A stretch of DNA of 64,000 bases from the NCBI GenBank assembly GCA_964519245.1, contig CAZFLK010000008.1, forward strand, positions 6,735 to 70,734. The letters run 5' to 3'. Origin of the DNA: JAYPEY01 sp964519245 (GTDB lineage: Bacteria > Verrucomicrobiota > Verrucomicrobiia > Limisphaerales > JAYPEY01). This document shows, in pieces, positions 26,638-36,800 of the stretch. The notes beneath the pieces were generated by a model that saw nothing but the letters and a program-made list of their open reading frames with translations, had not been told where the DNA came from and searched no databases. The position numbers were made by a program, and so were the translations under genes. Numbering within the stretch: the stretch's first letter is position 1; each line of letters starts with the position of its first letter.

Positions 26638-28074
26638 ATGAAAAAGACGCTGCTTCTGGCCTTGGCTCTCTGCTTTTGCCCTGCGCTGTTTGGAGATCCG
26701 TCTGCCGGGCCCAATGTGCTCTTCATCGCCGTTGATGACCTGAATGACTGGACGGGTTGCCTTGGCGGTCATTCGCAGGGCAAGACGCCCAACATCGATC
26801 GTCTCGCCGAACGGGGCGTGCTGTTCGAACAGGCGCATTGCGCGGCGCCGCTTTGCAGTCCATCCCGCACGGCGATCATGATGGGGCTTCGTCCTTCCAC
26901 GACCGGCATCTACGGCAACCTCTATTGGTTCCGCGACCTGCCGGAATACACGGACTGGGTGACCTTGCCGCAATACTTCCGCCGGCATGGCTACCTGGCT
27001 TGGGGCGGCGGCAAGCTCTATCATATGGCGCAGGGCAAGTTCTCCGACGCCCAGGCCTGGGATCATGTCTACTCCACCCGCACCGGCGCTCTTCCTCCGC
27101 CCAAGAGCGAACGCTACCAGCACGGTCTGCGACCGAAGTTTGAATCCAATCCCATCCTCGCCCGCCTGATCGACTGGGGGCCGACCGATCATCCATTGGA
27201 GGCGAATCCCGACTGGAAGACGGCCGATGGCGCCGCTCAGTTCCTGCAACGCGATCACGACAAGCCCTTCTTTCTCGGTTGTGGAATCTATCTCCCGCAT
27301 CTCCCGTGGTATGCTCCGCGAGAGTTCTTCGATAGGCATCCGTTGGAGGATATTGAGCTCCCTCCGCACAATCCCAATGACTTTGACGACATCCCGGCCA
27401 TCGGCCGACGCATGGGGGAGAAACACATCAAGCACATCCGCGCGAGCGGCAAGTGGAAGGAAGCCGTGCAGGCCTGCCTGGCCGCCGATTCCTTCGCCGA
27501 CGCCTGCGTGGGACACGTCTTGGACGCTTTGGCGAAGAGTCGGTATCGCGACAATACGATCGTCGTTCTCTGGGGCGATCACGGTTACGACATCGGCGAG
27601 AAGAAGATCGCGAAGTCGGCCTTGTGGGAACAAACGACGCGCACACCGCTGATCATTCATGTTCCGAGAAAGCTGCGCGGCAAATCGTGGAACACCTCGA
27701 CCACGACCTGCAAACGACCGGTCAGTCTGCTCGACCTGTATCCCACCTTGATCGAGCTTTGCGGCCTGCCGCCGAATCCGAAACTCGAAGGCCGCAGCCT
27801 CGCGCCGCTCGTTCGCAATCCCGATGCCGATTGGCCCTATCCCGCCCTGATCACCCACTCGCCACAGTGGCATGGCAACAATCACGCCGTCCGCTCAGAA
27901 CGCTGGCACTTCATCCACTACGCCGACGGCGGCGAGGAACTTTACGACATGAGCAAGGACCCCAATCAGTGGACGAATCTTGCGAATCATCCTGATATGA
28001 GTTTGGTGAAGGCAAGGCTTCGCAAGTGGCTGCCCAAGACAAACGCCAGACATTCACGCGGCAAACAGAAATGA
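26638..28074 (+). CDS. secreted sulfatase, iduronate-2-sulfatase-like
   Basis: 478 residues with a signal peptide (MKKTLLLALALCFCPALFG). The motif C73-S-P-S-R77 follows the CAAPL context typical of iduronate-sulfatase-type enzymes. D33 and D34 in FIAVDDLNDW bind calcium. GGGKLYHMAQGKF, IYLPHLPWYAP and LWGDHGYDIGEK match that subfamily (S1_7-like). It starts 12 bases after the propeller/ankyrin gene, and its stop overlaps the start of the DUF3604 gene (ATGA). The likely substrates are sulfated uronic acid or related sugars; this is inferred from the family. Confidence 0.92.
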   Translation: MKKTLLLALALCFCPALFGDPSAGPNVLFIAVDDLNDWTGCLGGHSQGKTPNIDRLAERGVLFEQAHCAAPLCSPSRTAIMMGLRPSTTGIYGNLYWFRDLPEYTDWVTLPQYFRRHGYLAWGGGKLYHMAQGKFSDAQAWDHVYSTRTGALPPPKSERYQHGLRPKFESNPILARLIDWGPTDHPLEANPDWKTADGAAQFLQRDHDKPFFLGCGIYLPHLPWYAPREFFDRHPLEDIELPPHNPNDFDDIPAIGRRMGEKHIKHIRASGKWKEAVQACLAADSFADACVGHVLDALAKSRYRDNTIVVLWGDHGYDIGEKKIAKSALWEQTTRTPLIIHVPRKLRGKSWNTSTTTCKRPVSLLDLYPTLIELCGLPPNPKLEGRSLAPLVRNPDADWPYPALITHSPQWHGNNHAVRSERWHFIHYADGGEELYDMSKDPNQWTNLANHPDMSLVKARLRKWLPKTNARHSRGKQK

Positions 28075-30650
28075 AATCAATCAACGCGCTGCCATCACTG
28101 ATCGTATTGGCTTGTGTCTTGTTGTCGGTAGGGGCTCAGGCCGCCGATTATATGTCGGCGGATCTTCGTGGTCGGGTCGAACAGTTGAAGAAGGAGGTGA
28201 AATCGTCGCCTTCGACCAAGGAGAACGGGATAGCTCGCGCGCGGGTCGTGTGGAAATGGGCGAATGCCCATGCTCTGAACGGCGGCTCGCTTCCGGTCGA
28301 GTTGCCGTCGCTGATTTCACGCGTGATGGGCAACTACGCGACCAGTCGTCGGAATCTGCAGGCGCTTGATCAAACCATCCGCGAACTAACCATCCATGAC
28401 GAACGCCCGAATGCCATCGGCAAGCTGACAACGGATCAAGAACGACCGTTTGCGCCGGGATCCTACGTGACCGTCCGGCAGACCTACCACGTTGGTGAGA
28501 TGCCCATGTCCCCGGGCGGCGGTTTCCTGGTTGGGCGACACTTCATGTCGAATCAGGGGCTCTATCAAACCAGCAATCCGGACCAGGACAACTACATCAC
28601 CATCCAGGCGTCCAGTTCTTCCGCAAGGTTCGCGCCCAATACGCGACTGCTCCAAGGCATGCACGGCGGGTTTCGGCGAGGCGCTCCGGGTCTCTTCTTC
28701 GAACTCAAGGAAGGCGAGTTGAAAGAAGGCGACACGGTCACGATCACTTACGGCGACAAGAGCGGCGGCTCGCGCGGGTTCAAGGTGCAGACCTACAGCA
28801 ACGACGCCTTTCCGCTTCCACTCTACGTGAATCTCAAGGGCAACCGCGACTTGTACACGCTGCCGCTGCAGACCTATCGCGTGGGCGGCGGGTCGGTGTT
28901 CGGCGTCCGCGGATTCGCGCCTTCGATCGTCGCGCCGGGTGAGAAGTTTGATGTCTCCGTTCGCAGTGAGGATTTCTATTACAACCGGGCCAGCGGTCCG
29001 GTTCCAGAATATGCGATCACGGTCAACGGCAAGCCGTTCCGCAAGATCGCCGCCGGGACGAAGGCGATCTCGGTTCTGAAGAGCATCAGTTTCGAGGAGC
29101 CTGGAATTCTCCGACTCAAGATCGAATCAACCGACGGCAAAGTTGTAGGCGAATGCAATCCAATCTGGGTGCGCGAGAATCCCAGGCTGCGGGTCTTCTG
29201 GGGCGAGACCCACGGACATTGTGGATTCGCCGAAGGACAGGGAACACCCGACGCGTATTTCCGTTTCGGGCGCGACGACGCTCGACTGGATTTTCTCACG
29301 CTATCCGAACACGACCTTTGGATGGACGACTCGGAGTGGAAACGGCTCATCGAGAAGGTGGACGAGTACAACGACGACGGCGATTTCGTCGCCATAGCCG
29401 GATACGAATGGACGGTGGCAACCGGGCGCGGCGGGCATCACAATGTGTTCTTTCGCGACACCGAGGATCGGCAGCGCGTTCCGAACCAGACCGCGCCGGT
29501 GTTGTCCCAGCTCTATCGGCGACTTGCCAACGAGAATGACATGGATGATATCCTGATCATCCCGCACGCGCACCAACCCGGCGAGTACCGCATGAACGAC
29601 CGGCACATGGAGACATTGGTCGAGATCATGTCCATGCACGGCCATTTCGAATGGTTCGGGAAGATGTATCTCAAGCACGGGCACGAGGTTGGATTTGTGG
29701 CGGCTTCGGACGATCACCTCAGCCACCCGGGCTACAGCGCTCCGTTGCCAGGAGGCCTGGCTGCGCGTGGAGGATTGGCCGCCGTGTGGTCTGCGGAAAA
29801 GACGCGCGATTCCATTTTTTCCTCGATGAAGCGCCTGTCGGCCTACGCGACGACAGGGCAGCGCATCATCATGGACCTTCGCATGAATGGCGCGCGCATG
29901 GGGATTCGGACGGACTTCAGTGTGAAACGAAACGTGCGCGGCAAGATCGTGGGCACGTCTCCTTTGGCCGAAGTCGTTGTCGTCAAGAACGGAGAAGTCT
30001 ATTGGTCCAAGGATCTGTTGACGGCACAGAGTCCGTCGAAGTCTGGGAGAGACCGGTTTGAGATCAGCTTCCATTCCACGACAGATCCTGAGATCCGGGA
30101 TAGTCCGCGCGGCTGGCGTCCTTGGCGGGGGACGCTGACGGTCAATGGAGCGAAGTTGGCGTCTGTGACCTCGCCTGCGCTTCAGAACCGGCTTGCGGAG
30201 CGTCTCGATCGCACCGGCGACAACGAGGCCGAGTTCGGGTTGATAACCCGCGGGGCGTGGAAGAACCTGGTGGTCAATCTGAGCGACATCGAAGCTGACG
30301 CTGAAGTGACGTTGAATCTGAAGGCCGTCACTGAAAACCCCAGCACGCCCGCAACATTTCGCAAGCCCGGCCGGCTTCCGGCGCAAGAGATTCGATTCAA
30401 GCTCAACGATCTGAAGGACGGTTTGTTGAGCCATCGAAAGCGCATTGATCAGTTCTTCGACACGGTCACGATTCGCAGGATGCGCGATGACGCGCCGTTG
30501 GAATACGATCTCGATTTTGTGGACACGCATGACCCGCGCCGGGGTGACCACTACTATGTGCGTGTCCGTCAGGTTGACGGCGGCGTTGCCTGGTCCAGTC
30601 CCAACTGGGTTGGCGGATTCGCCAAGCCGCGTGAGTTGGAGCCGAGGTGA
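28071..30650 (+). CDS. DUF3604 family secreted protein
   Basis: 859 residues. ATG 28071 overlaps the sulfatase stop and leads into a signal peptide (INALPSLIVLACVLLSVGAQ, cleaved after AQA). About 370 beta-rich residues precede the DUF3604 core, recognised by VFWGETHGHCGFAEGQGTPD (starting near residue 377), LDFLTLSEHDLWM, FVAIAGYEWT, GGHHNVFF and VGFVAASDDHLSHPG. The His/Asp pattern resembles a PHP-type metal-dependent hydrolase site. DUF3604 proteins are frequent beside sulfatases in marine PVC genomes. The substrate is unknown, and a phospho- or sulfo-ester is a reasonable guess. Co-translation with the sulfatase argues for a shared pathway. Confidence 0.85.
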   Translation: MKSINALPSLIVLACVLLSVGAQAADYMSADLRGRVEQLKKEVKSSPSTKENGIARARVVWKWANAHALNGGSLPVELPSLISRVMGNYATSRRNLQALDQTIRELTIHDERPNAIGKLTTDQERPFAPGSYVTVRQTYHVGEMPMSPGGGFLVGRHFMSNQGLYQTSNPDQDNYITIQASSSSARFAPNTRLLQGMHGGFRRGAPGLFFELKEGELKEGDTVTITYGDKSGGSRGFKVQTYSNDAFPLPLYVNLKGNRDLYTLPLQTYRVGGGSVFGVRGFAPSIVAPGEKFDVSVRSEDFYYNRASGPVPEYAITVNGKPFRKIAAGTKAISVLKSISFEEPGILRLKIESTDGKVVGECNPIWVRENPRLRVFWGETHGHCGFAEGQGTPDAYFRFGRDDARLDFLTLSEHDLWMDDSEWKRLIEKVDEYNDDGDFVAIAGYEWTVATGRGGHHNVFFRDTEDRQRVPNQTAPVLSQLYRRLANENDMDDILIIPHAHQPGEYRMNDRHMETLVEIMSMHGHFEWFGKMYLKHGHEVGFVAASDDHLSHPGYSAPLPGGLAARGGLAAVWSAEKTRDSIFSSMKRLSAYATTGQRIIMDLRMNGARMGIRTDFSVKRNVRGKIVGTSPLAEVVVVKNGEVYWSKDLLTAQSPSKSGRDRFEISFHSTTDPEIRDSPRGWRPWRGTLTVNGAKLASVTSPALQNRLAERLDRTGDNEAEFGLITRGAWKNLVVNLSDIEADAEVTLNLKAVTENPSTPATFRKPGRLPAQEIRFKLNDLKDGLLSHRKRIDQFFDTVTIRRMRDDAPLEYDLDFVDTHDPRRGDHYYVRVRQVDGGVAWSSPNWVGGFAKPRELEPR

Positions 30651-30777
30651 GTGAAAGTTCTGCTTGGGCGCATGCTGGATCGGAGTGCGATTGCGCTCGC
30701 GAGGGTGTGGCCCGCCTCACCTTCGAACTTTTCGACCGCGCTTCGATTCGTATGATGACACGGCACCTGACGGACTC

Positions 30778-32010
30778 ATGAAGAACACGCACAACGACAA
30801 CGCGGGAAACTCCCGCAAGGGCATCCTTGTTCTGCTGTGCGCCATGGCGTCGCTGGCGATCGGCCTTCTCCTGCCGGACAGGAATGAGACGTCCCTATCC
30901 ACCACCGCCGCACAAGTCCAGCCACGAGCGGAGGCTGCGGGTTCCTCAGGTCGGCCGGACGACCTGGCTCACGGGCGCTCCGGCGTGGACCTATCGCGTT
31001 TCGACGCCCGCGCCCGCGCACAACAAAGGGATGCGCTGCGGGATATGAATGATGCCAGGTCGCGGCTGCAGACCCAGCGTCGGCGATGGACGGAGCTCCT
31101 GGAACGTCATGCCCAGGGGGACAAGGCGGCGCTCACGAAGCTGCTGAGCTCCATCACGACAGCGAACGCGTTGGAAGTCTGGGACCTCGCCAGGAGCTCG
31201 AAGCTATCCCGGGAGGACAAGGCGCGCCTCTATGAGACGCTGGGCATGGCCGGCGGAGCAGGCCTGTTTCACCAGTTGGTTGGCCTTGGCGATCGCGATG
31301 CGGCTCTCGCCGTCAAGGGCTGGAGCCGGATTGATCCTGCCGGCGCCTTCGATTGGTTTCGCCAACTCGACGTCAACAAGAACCCCGAAATGCAGCAATA
31401 CCTCGCGGCCGCCAATCTTGACGAACACGGGTTCCTCGACAACGTCTCCGCCGGCCTGCTCGACTCGCTTGAATCTCAAGACTCTGGCGCGGCCTTCGCC
31501 GAAGCGGCCACCGAATTGGTGGAATCGCTTATGAGTGAGGACCCGATGAAGGGTGAGGCGATGATGCGCGAAGTCACCGAACGTTTTGTGGATCTCTACG
31601 ATTCCAGCGCCTTGACCGACTGGTTCAACCAGATCGACGATCCCAACGTCCAGAGCGCCGCGATTCAGCGGATCATTGAGACCGGCGCGTTCAAGGATGA
31701 TCCCTTCGAGGCCGTGGACGTGGCCTTGTCGCTGGACAATTCCAGGAGTCGTCAGACCGCCCTCTCCGCGGCGTTCGGTCAATTGGGCGGCGGCGTGAGC
31801 GGCGTCGATCCGAATTCGGTCGCCGCCCAGCTCAACGAGATGCCCCCCGGTCGGGACAGGGACTTCGCAATCAATGGATTCGCCCATGGCCTCGTCGGTC
31901 AATCCCCGGAATCCGCCCTGCAATGGGCCAACACCATCTCCGACGACGGCTTCCGCCAGACGGTCACCCGGAACATCAACCGACGGATCGGGGCGCAGGG
32001 CGGAAAGTGA
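30778..32010 (+). CDS. exported helical-repeat protein of unknown function
   Basis: 410 residues. ATG 30778 opens on a single N-terminal membrane anchor or signal (ILVLLCAMASLAIGLLL). The rest is helical, with loose repeats around W and F: DPAGAFDWFRQLDV, SALTDWFNQIDDPNVQSAAI, ESALQWANTISDDGFRQ. Such 'A..W...I.D...R' repeats occur in PVC proteins without known function, and I cannot assign one here. A coiled-coil region (ARAQQRDALRDMNDARSRLQ) covers about residues 78-110. It stands alone between the sulfatase/DUF3604 unit and the efflux locus. Confidence 0.65.
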   Translation: MKNTHNDNAGNSRKGILVLLCAMASLAIGLLLPDRNETSLSTTAAQVQPRAEAAGSSGRPDDLAHGRSGVDLSRFDARARAQQRDALRDMNDARSRLQTQRRRWTELLERHAQGDKAALTKLLSSITTANALEVWDLARSSKLSREDKARLYETLGMAGGAGLFHQLVGLGDRDAALAVKGWSRIDPAGAFDWFRQLDVNKNPEMQQYLAAANLDEHGFLDNVSAGLLDSLESQDSGAAFAEAATELVESLMSEDPMKGEAMMREVTERFVDLYDSSALTDWFNQIDDPNVQSAAIQRIIETGAFKDDPFEAVDVALSLDNSRSRQTALSAAFGQLGGGVSGVDPNSVAAQLNEMPPGRDRDFAINGFAHGLVGQSPESALQWANTISDDGFRQTVTRNINRRIGAQGGK

Positions 32011-32355
32011 TTTGACCCCTTCTTCCCGGGTTGCGTCTCCAGTTCTTTGATGGTTGGGGGTAACCCCTTCTTCCCCGCTGCTATTCACAACAATGCCTCC
32101 ATCATCCGCCAGATACCCATCGGCCCGTCCCGCCTCTGACCGGGCCAAGCTCGGCGGCCATCAACGCTTTCAACGATTCGACATGAAAGCCGACACCGGG
32201 CAGACTTCCGACCTTTCCAATAAGCCTCCGCGGGTGTTCGAGCGTCTCAAAAGCGAACTTCTCCGGATCAACCAGGGCGTCATGACCGACGCGTCGGATT
32301 GGAACGGATCAGAATCATCATGACAAAACATTGCCCCATCCAATCGCCGACGATC
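32011..32355. other. gap with short direct repeat, no supportable gene
   Basis: A 13-base direct repeat ACCCCTTCTTCCC appears at 32015 and 32063, with a small GGGG-TAA-CCCC hairpin beside the second copy. A short open frame from 32054 to 32323 exists, but it has no recognisable motif and overlaps the frame leading into the adaptor gene. I do not call it. Confidence 0.4.
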
Positions 32356-32424
32356 GGAGCGCCGAGCATTGATCGGCCGGAACTTGCGCAAGGCTCACGA
32401 ATGCCGAGCAATGCTCGGCGCTCC
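32356..32424. repeat. double-hairpin palindromic element at the RND adaptor start
   Basis: The 21-base arms at 32356-32376 and 32404-32424 are inverted copies with one mismatch and enclose a 27-base loop containing the palindrome CTTGCGCAAG. The right arm is itself a perfect hairpin, CCGAGCA-A-TGCTCGG. The outer ends are GGAGCGC and GCGCTCC, as in the element at 12196. The adaptor's ATG (32401) and first eight codons lie in the loop and right arm. Confidence 0.8.
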
Positions 32425-33591
32425 TTCATCTTGGGTTCGGCAGCGCACTTCCTCCTCGTCTTCATGGCCGCGGCCGCATTCACCGGTTGCGACGGAAATA
32501 AGGGAGAAGAGGAAGCCAAGGCGAAGGCCAAGGCGGCGGGACCGCCGGTGATCAAACCCACGCTGGTGGAGTTGGAAGAGGTCAAGCGCGGCCCCATTGA
32601 GGCGCTGCTGGAACGCTCCGCGCCGCTGGAGGCCGAGGCGCAGGTGCAGGTGTTGGCGCGGACGCAGAATCCCGCAATCGAGCTGCTGGTCGAAAAAGGC
32701 GACACGGTGGAGAAGGGGCAGGTCCTGCTTCGCCTTGAGGACGATCGGCAGAGGACGGAGTTCGACCAGTCGCTCGGACAGATGGAGCAGGCGAAGATCG
32801 ATCTCGCCAAGAAGCAGAACCTCTACGACCAGGACCTGATCAGCGAGACGGAATACCTGACCGCGAAGTTCAACTTCACCCAGGCCGAGCTGCGACACGA
32901 GAACAACAAGCGTCAACTCGACTACACGGAGGTCCGCGCGCCGATCAAGGGCACGATCACCAGCCGCACGGTCAAGGTTGGCGACACGGTCAACATGGGC
33001 ACACCCATCTTTCAGATCATCGACCTGGAATCGACCGTCGCCCTGATCCATGTGCCCGAACAATACCTGCCCCGGCTCAAGTTGGACATGGACGCGCGGC
33101 TCACCTCCACCACCTACGACGACCAGGTCTTCGCGGGCTACGTGAAGCGCATTTCCCCGATCGTTGAGGCGCGGGCGGGCACGGTCGAGGTGGTGGTGGC
33201 ATTGAAGGAACTGGGTCCGCTGCGGCCCGGCATGTGGGTCGATGTGGAACTGGTCCTGGACACCAAGGAGGACGCCCTGCTCATTCCCAAGCGCGCGATC
33301 GTCTACGACAACGACCAGACCTACGCCTTCAAGTCCTTCACCGATCCCAATGGCGTCAAGCGCGCCAAACGGTTTCTGGTCGAGCCGGTGAACATCGACA
33401 AGGAACACATCGAGCCGAAGGAGAACTTTGCCGAGGGCGACAAGATCGTGGTCGCGGGCCAGGTCGGCCTGAAGGATCTCGCGCCGATCCGAGAGCTCGG
33501 CGACGCCAAGACCATCGCCAAACCCCAGGCGCCGGCTGAAAACAAAGGAAAACCGGGGGCCGCGCCGGGGAAGAAGCCCAAGAAGAAATGA
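32401..33591 (+). CDS. RND efflux periplasmic adaptor (HlyD/MFP family) lipoprotein
   Basis: 396 residues. ATG 32401 gives a lipoprotein signal with lipobox AFTGC30; an ATG at 32299 in the same frame would add 34 residues with no signal character. The order is a barrel-sandwich/lipoyl half (QVQVLARTQNPAIELLVEKG, DTVEKGQVLLRLED), a helical hairpin (FDQSLGQMEQAKIDLAKKQN), the second lipoyl half (YTEVRAPIKGTITSRTVKVG) and a beta-barrel domain (VALIHVPEQYLPRLKLDMDA). It bridges an inner-membrane RND pump and an outer-membrane channel. The two RND permeases downstream are the partners. No TolC-like gene is in the window. A Lys/Pro-rich tail (APGKKPKKK) ends the protein. Confidence 0.9.
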   Translation: MPSNARRSFILGSAAHFLLVFMAAAAFTGCDGNKGEEEAKAKAKAAGPPVIKPTLVELEEVKRGPIEALLERSAPLEAEAQVQVLARTQNPAIELLVEKGDTVEKGQVLLRLEDDRQRTEFDQSLGQMEQAKIDLAKKQNLYDQDLISETEYLTAKFNFTQAELRHENNKRQLDYTEVRAPIKGTITSRTVKVGDTVNMGTPIFQIIDLESTVALIHVPEQYLPRLKLDMDARLTSTTYDDQVFAGYVKRISPIVEARAGTVEVVVALKELGPLRPGMWVDVELVLDTKEDALLIPKRAIVYDNDQTYAFKSFTDPNGVKRAKRFLVEPVNIDKEHIEPKENFAEGDKIVVAGQVGLKDLAPIRELGDAKTIAKPQAPAENKGKPGAAPGKKPKKK

Positions 33592-33759
33592 GATCCCAAA
33601 TCCCAAGCTCCAGACCCCAAGCTCCAAAGGGAGCCGAGGGGCGCAGCGCCTATTCCGCGTCGACGTCCGGAGTCTGTCGGCTTGAAACAATACGGCGGCG
33701 CGATTTGAGATTTGGAGCTTGGAGCTTCTTTGGGATTTGGAGCTTGGAGCTTGGAGCTT
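33592..33759. repeat. inverted AAGCTCC / GGAGCTT iteron cluster between adaptor and permease
   Basis: Two AAGCTCC copies (33605-33611, 33619-33625) face five GGAGCTT copies (33714-33720, 33721-33727, 33739-33745, 33746-33752, 33753-33759) within the 225-base gap. Flanking TTTGGGATTT and AAATCCCAA strings extend the pairing, so the transcript can fold into alternative long hairpins. It may uncouple adaptor and permease levels, or be a mobile intergenic repeat. Confidence 0.75.
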
Positions 33760-33816
33760 ATTGCCTTCCGCCGAATCCCCCGGCGAACTGATCCCCCCTT
33801 CACGTCCGACCACCCC

Positions 33817-36800
33817 ATGCACTCCCCCCACCCGGATCCCAACTTCACCACCGATCGCCCGGTCGCGGTGTTGATGGTGTTCGTGGCGGCGGTGGTGTTC
33901 GGCTACTTCTCCCTGGGGCAGCTTCCGGTGACGTTGATGCCGGAGATGAGCTACCCGACCCTGACCGTGCGGACACAGTATCCCGGTGCGGCGCCGGAGG
34001 AGGTCGAGAACGACATCAGCCGGCCGATCGAGGAGCAGCTCGGCGTGGTCAGCGGCCTCAACGAAATCAGCAGCATCAGCCGCGCGGGGGTGAGTGATGT
34101 CTTGCTCGAGTTCGTCTGGGGCACGGAGATGGGCGACGCCATCCAGAACACCCTGGAGAAGCTCGACATGGTCTACCTGCCGCAACAGGCGGAGAAGCCG
34201 CTGCTCCTGCACTATGATCCCTCACTCGACCCGGTCATGGAATTGAGCCTGTCCATCGCCAAGCCCGGGGCCGAATCGGATGACGACGCCAAAGGCGATG
34301 TGAACGCCGCAGCTCGACGGCTCCGCCGCGTGGCCGAGTTGCAGGTGAAGCGCGCGTTGGAGCCCATCTCGGGCGTCGCGGCGGCGCGGGTTCGCGGCGG
34401 ATTGGAGGAGGAGATCCACGTGCTGATCGATTCCGCCAAGCTCGATCGGGTGAACATCTCGATCAGCCAGGTCCTCGACAAGCTTCGCGCGGCGAACATC
34501 AACGCCGCCGGCGGCCGGATCCGCGAGGGCAACGCGGAATACATGATCCGCACGATCAATGAGTTCGAGAACATCGACGAGATCGCCAACACCATCGTCT
34601 ACCGTCAGGAGGGTCGGGAAATCCGGTTGAAAGACATCGGCGTCGTGGTCTACGGGCAGCGGGACCGCGAAATGCTCACCCGGACCGACGGCCGGGAAAG
34701 CGTCCAGATCGACGTCTACAAGGAGGCCGATTCCAACATGATCCATGTCGGCGAGCGCATCAAGGCGGCCGTGGGCGGGCTCGATGGCGACCCACAGACG
34801 ACGCTGGCGGGACGACTGCTCAAGGATGAGGGGCTCGCGCTGCAGATCGTGGCGGATCGTTCCATCTTCATTGAGAACAGCATCAACGAGGTCAAGTCCA
34901 CCGCCATCACCGGCGGCGCCTTGGCGATCGTTGTCCTGCTGTTGTTCCTCCGCGACCTGCGTACAACCTCGATCATCGCGTTGAGCATTCCGATTTCGAT
35001 CTTTGTCACCTTTGCGCCGCTCAATCTCCTGGATGTGTCATTGAACATCATGTCGCTCGGCGGCCTGGCGATGGGCATCGGCATGCTGGTGGATTCCTCG
35101 ATCGTCGTGCTGGAATCGATCTACCGCTGCCGTGAGGAGGGTGACTCCGTCCGCGCGGCGGCGATCCGGGGCACGAAGGAGGTTCGCGGCGCGGTGATCG
35201 CCTCGACCCTGACCTCGATCTGCGTGTTCTTCCCGATGGTGTTTGTCGAAGGATTGGCCGGACAGGTCTTCAGCGACCTGGGTCTGACCGTGGTGACCTC
35301 GCTGGTCGCGTCGCTGATTGTGGCGATCCTCTTCATTCCGATGCTGGCCAGCCGCACGGGTTTGAAGCTCAAGGGCGGCGCGGGCATGGTGTCGCATCCC
35401 TTGGGCGGTTTCAACGGACGGCTCACCCCGGCCTCGCTGGCCTTCCGCGTCATCATCCCGCTCGGGCTGCTCATGGTCGTGATCGTCGGGACGCGGGTCG
35501 GCTACGTTGACTGGATGGAGGGGAAAGCGGAGGCGGCGGCCATCGAGAACGGCATGCCTCCGCCGACCGAGGATGACAAGGTCGACCGGAAGGAGCTGAC
35601 GTTGGAAACCTTCAAGAAGTGGGGGCGGATCTTCGTGATCCCGCTGTTGGTGGCGTTCGCCAAAGTCCGCTTCGGACTGAAGGACAAGACGGGCAACTCC
35701 TTCACCGGAATCTGGTCCTCATTCCGAACCTTCGCCGACAGTTTGAAGGGCAACATTTTCCTCGCGATCATCGCCTTTCCCTACGTGCTGCTGCGGCTGC
35801 CCCTGGCCTTCGTTATCGAGGTGATCGGTTTGAACCTCGCCTGGCTCGTGCGGCTTGGAGCCGGCATCTTCTGGCTGAAGTTCAGGATCATGGGATTCCT
35901 GAAGCGGATCTTCGTCCGGGAGAATAAGGCGATCGATCCGGAGGCGGAACGGGGGCTCTACCCGAAGCTGCTCCGCCTCGCGCTGAGGTTTCCCGGGGCC
36001 ATGGCCCTGCTGGCGGTCGCCTGCTTCGGAGTAACCTGGGTCGTCGGGAAGCAACTTCAATCCGAGTTGCTGCCCGAAGTTCGCCAGAACGAATTCACCT
36101 TCGAGGCCGCCATGCCTGTGGGCACGCCGTTGGACGCAACCGTCGCCACGCTGGGCCAGGTCGAACAGGAGATCCTCTCCCGCAAGGAGGCCCTGCAGAT
36201 CGACACGATGTTGGTGATGTACGGCTTCGACACCGCGAACATGAAGCGGTCGGACGAGGGCGAGCATTCGGCCCGGTTCAAGGTTCTGTTGAAGAAGACC
36301 GAAACGCCGCATGAAACGGAAGACCGGGTGATCGAGGAAATGCGCGGCCTGTTCCAGAACGTGCCGGATATCAACGTCCGCCTGACCCGGCCCGTGCTGT
36401 TCAGCTCCAAGAAGCCGGTCGTGATCCAGATCAATGGCGAGGATCTCGAGGAATTGAAGCGGTTTTCCGACCAGGCGACCGAGTTGTTGTCCAAGGAGCC
36501 CGAACTGGCGGATGTGGAGCCGACGCTTCGCACCGGCGCGCCGGAGGTGCAGATCAGCTACGACCGCCAACAGATCGTCCGCCACGGCCTCAACATCAAC
36601 TGGGTCGCCAGCCAGGTGCGCGACCTGGTCAAGGGCGCCGAGGCGACCCGGCTCAACCGGCGCGACCGGCGGGTGCCTATCGTCGTGCGGTTGGATGAGG
36701 AGGACCGCGAGCAGGTGGCCGATGTCGGCAAGCTGACCATCAACCCGGGCGGTCAGACGCCGATCCCGCTCAGCTCGATCGCCGAGCTGACCGTGGGCGA

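Noticed and set aside
25624..27885. Long minus-strand frame opposite the YVTN/ankyrin and sulfatase genes
   Set aside because: It spans two clear plus-strand genes and their junction. Its product shows no motif or signal.
32054..32323. Small open frame before the RND adaptor
   Set aside because: No motif, it overlaps repeat sequence and the frame leading into the adaptor, and no ribosome-binding site was seen.
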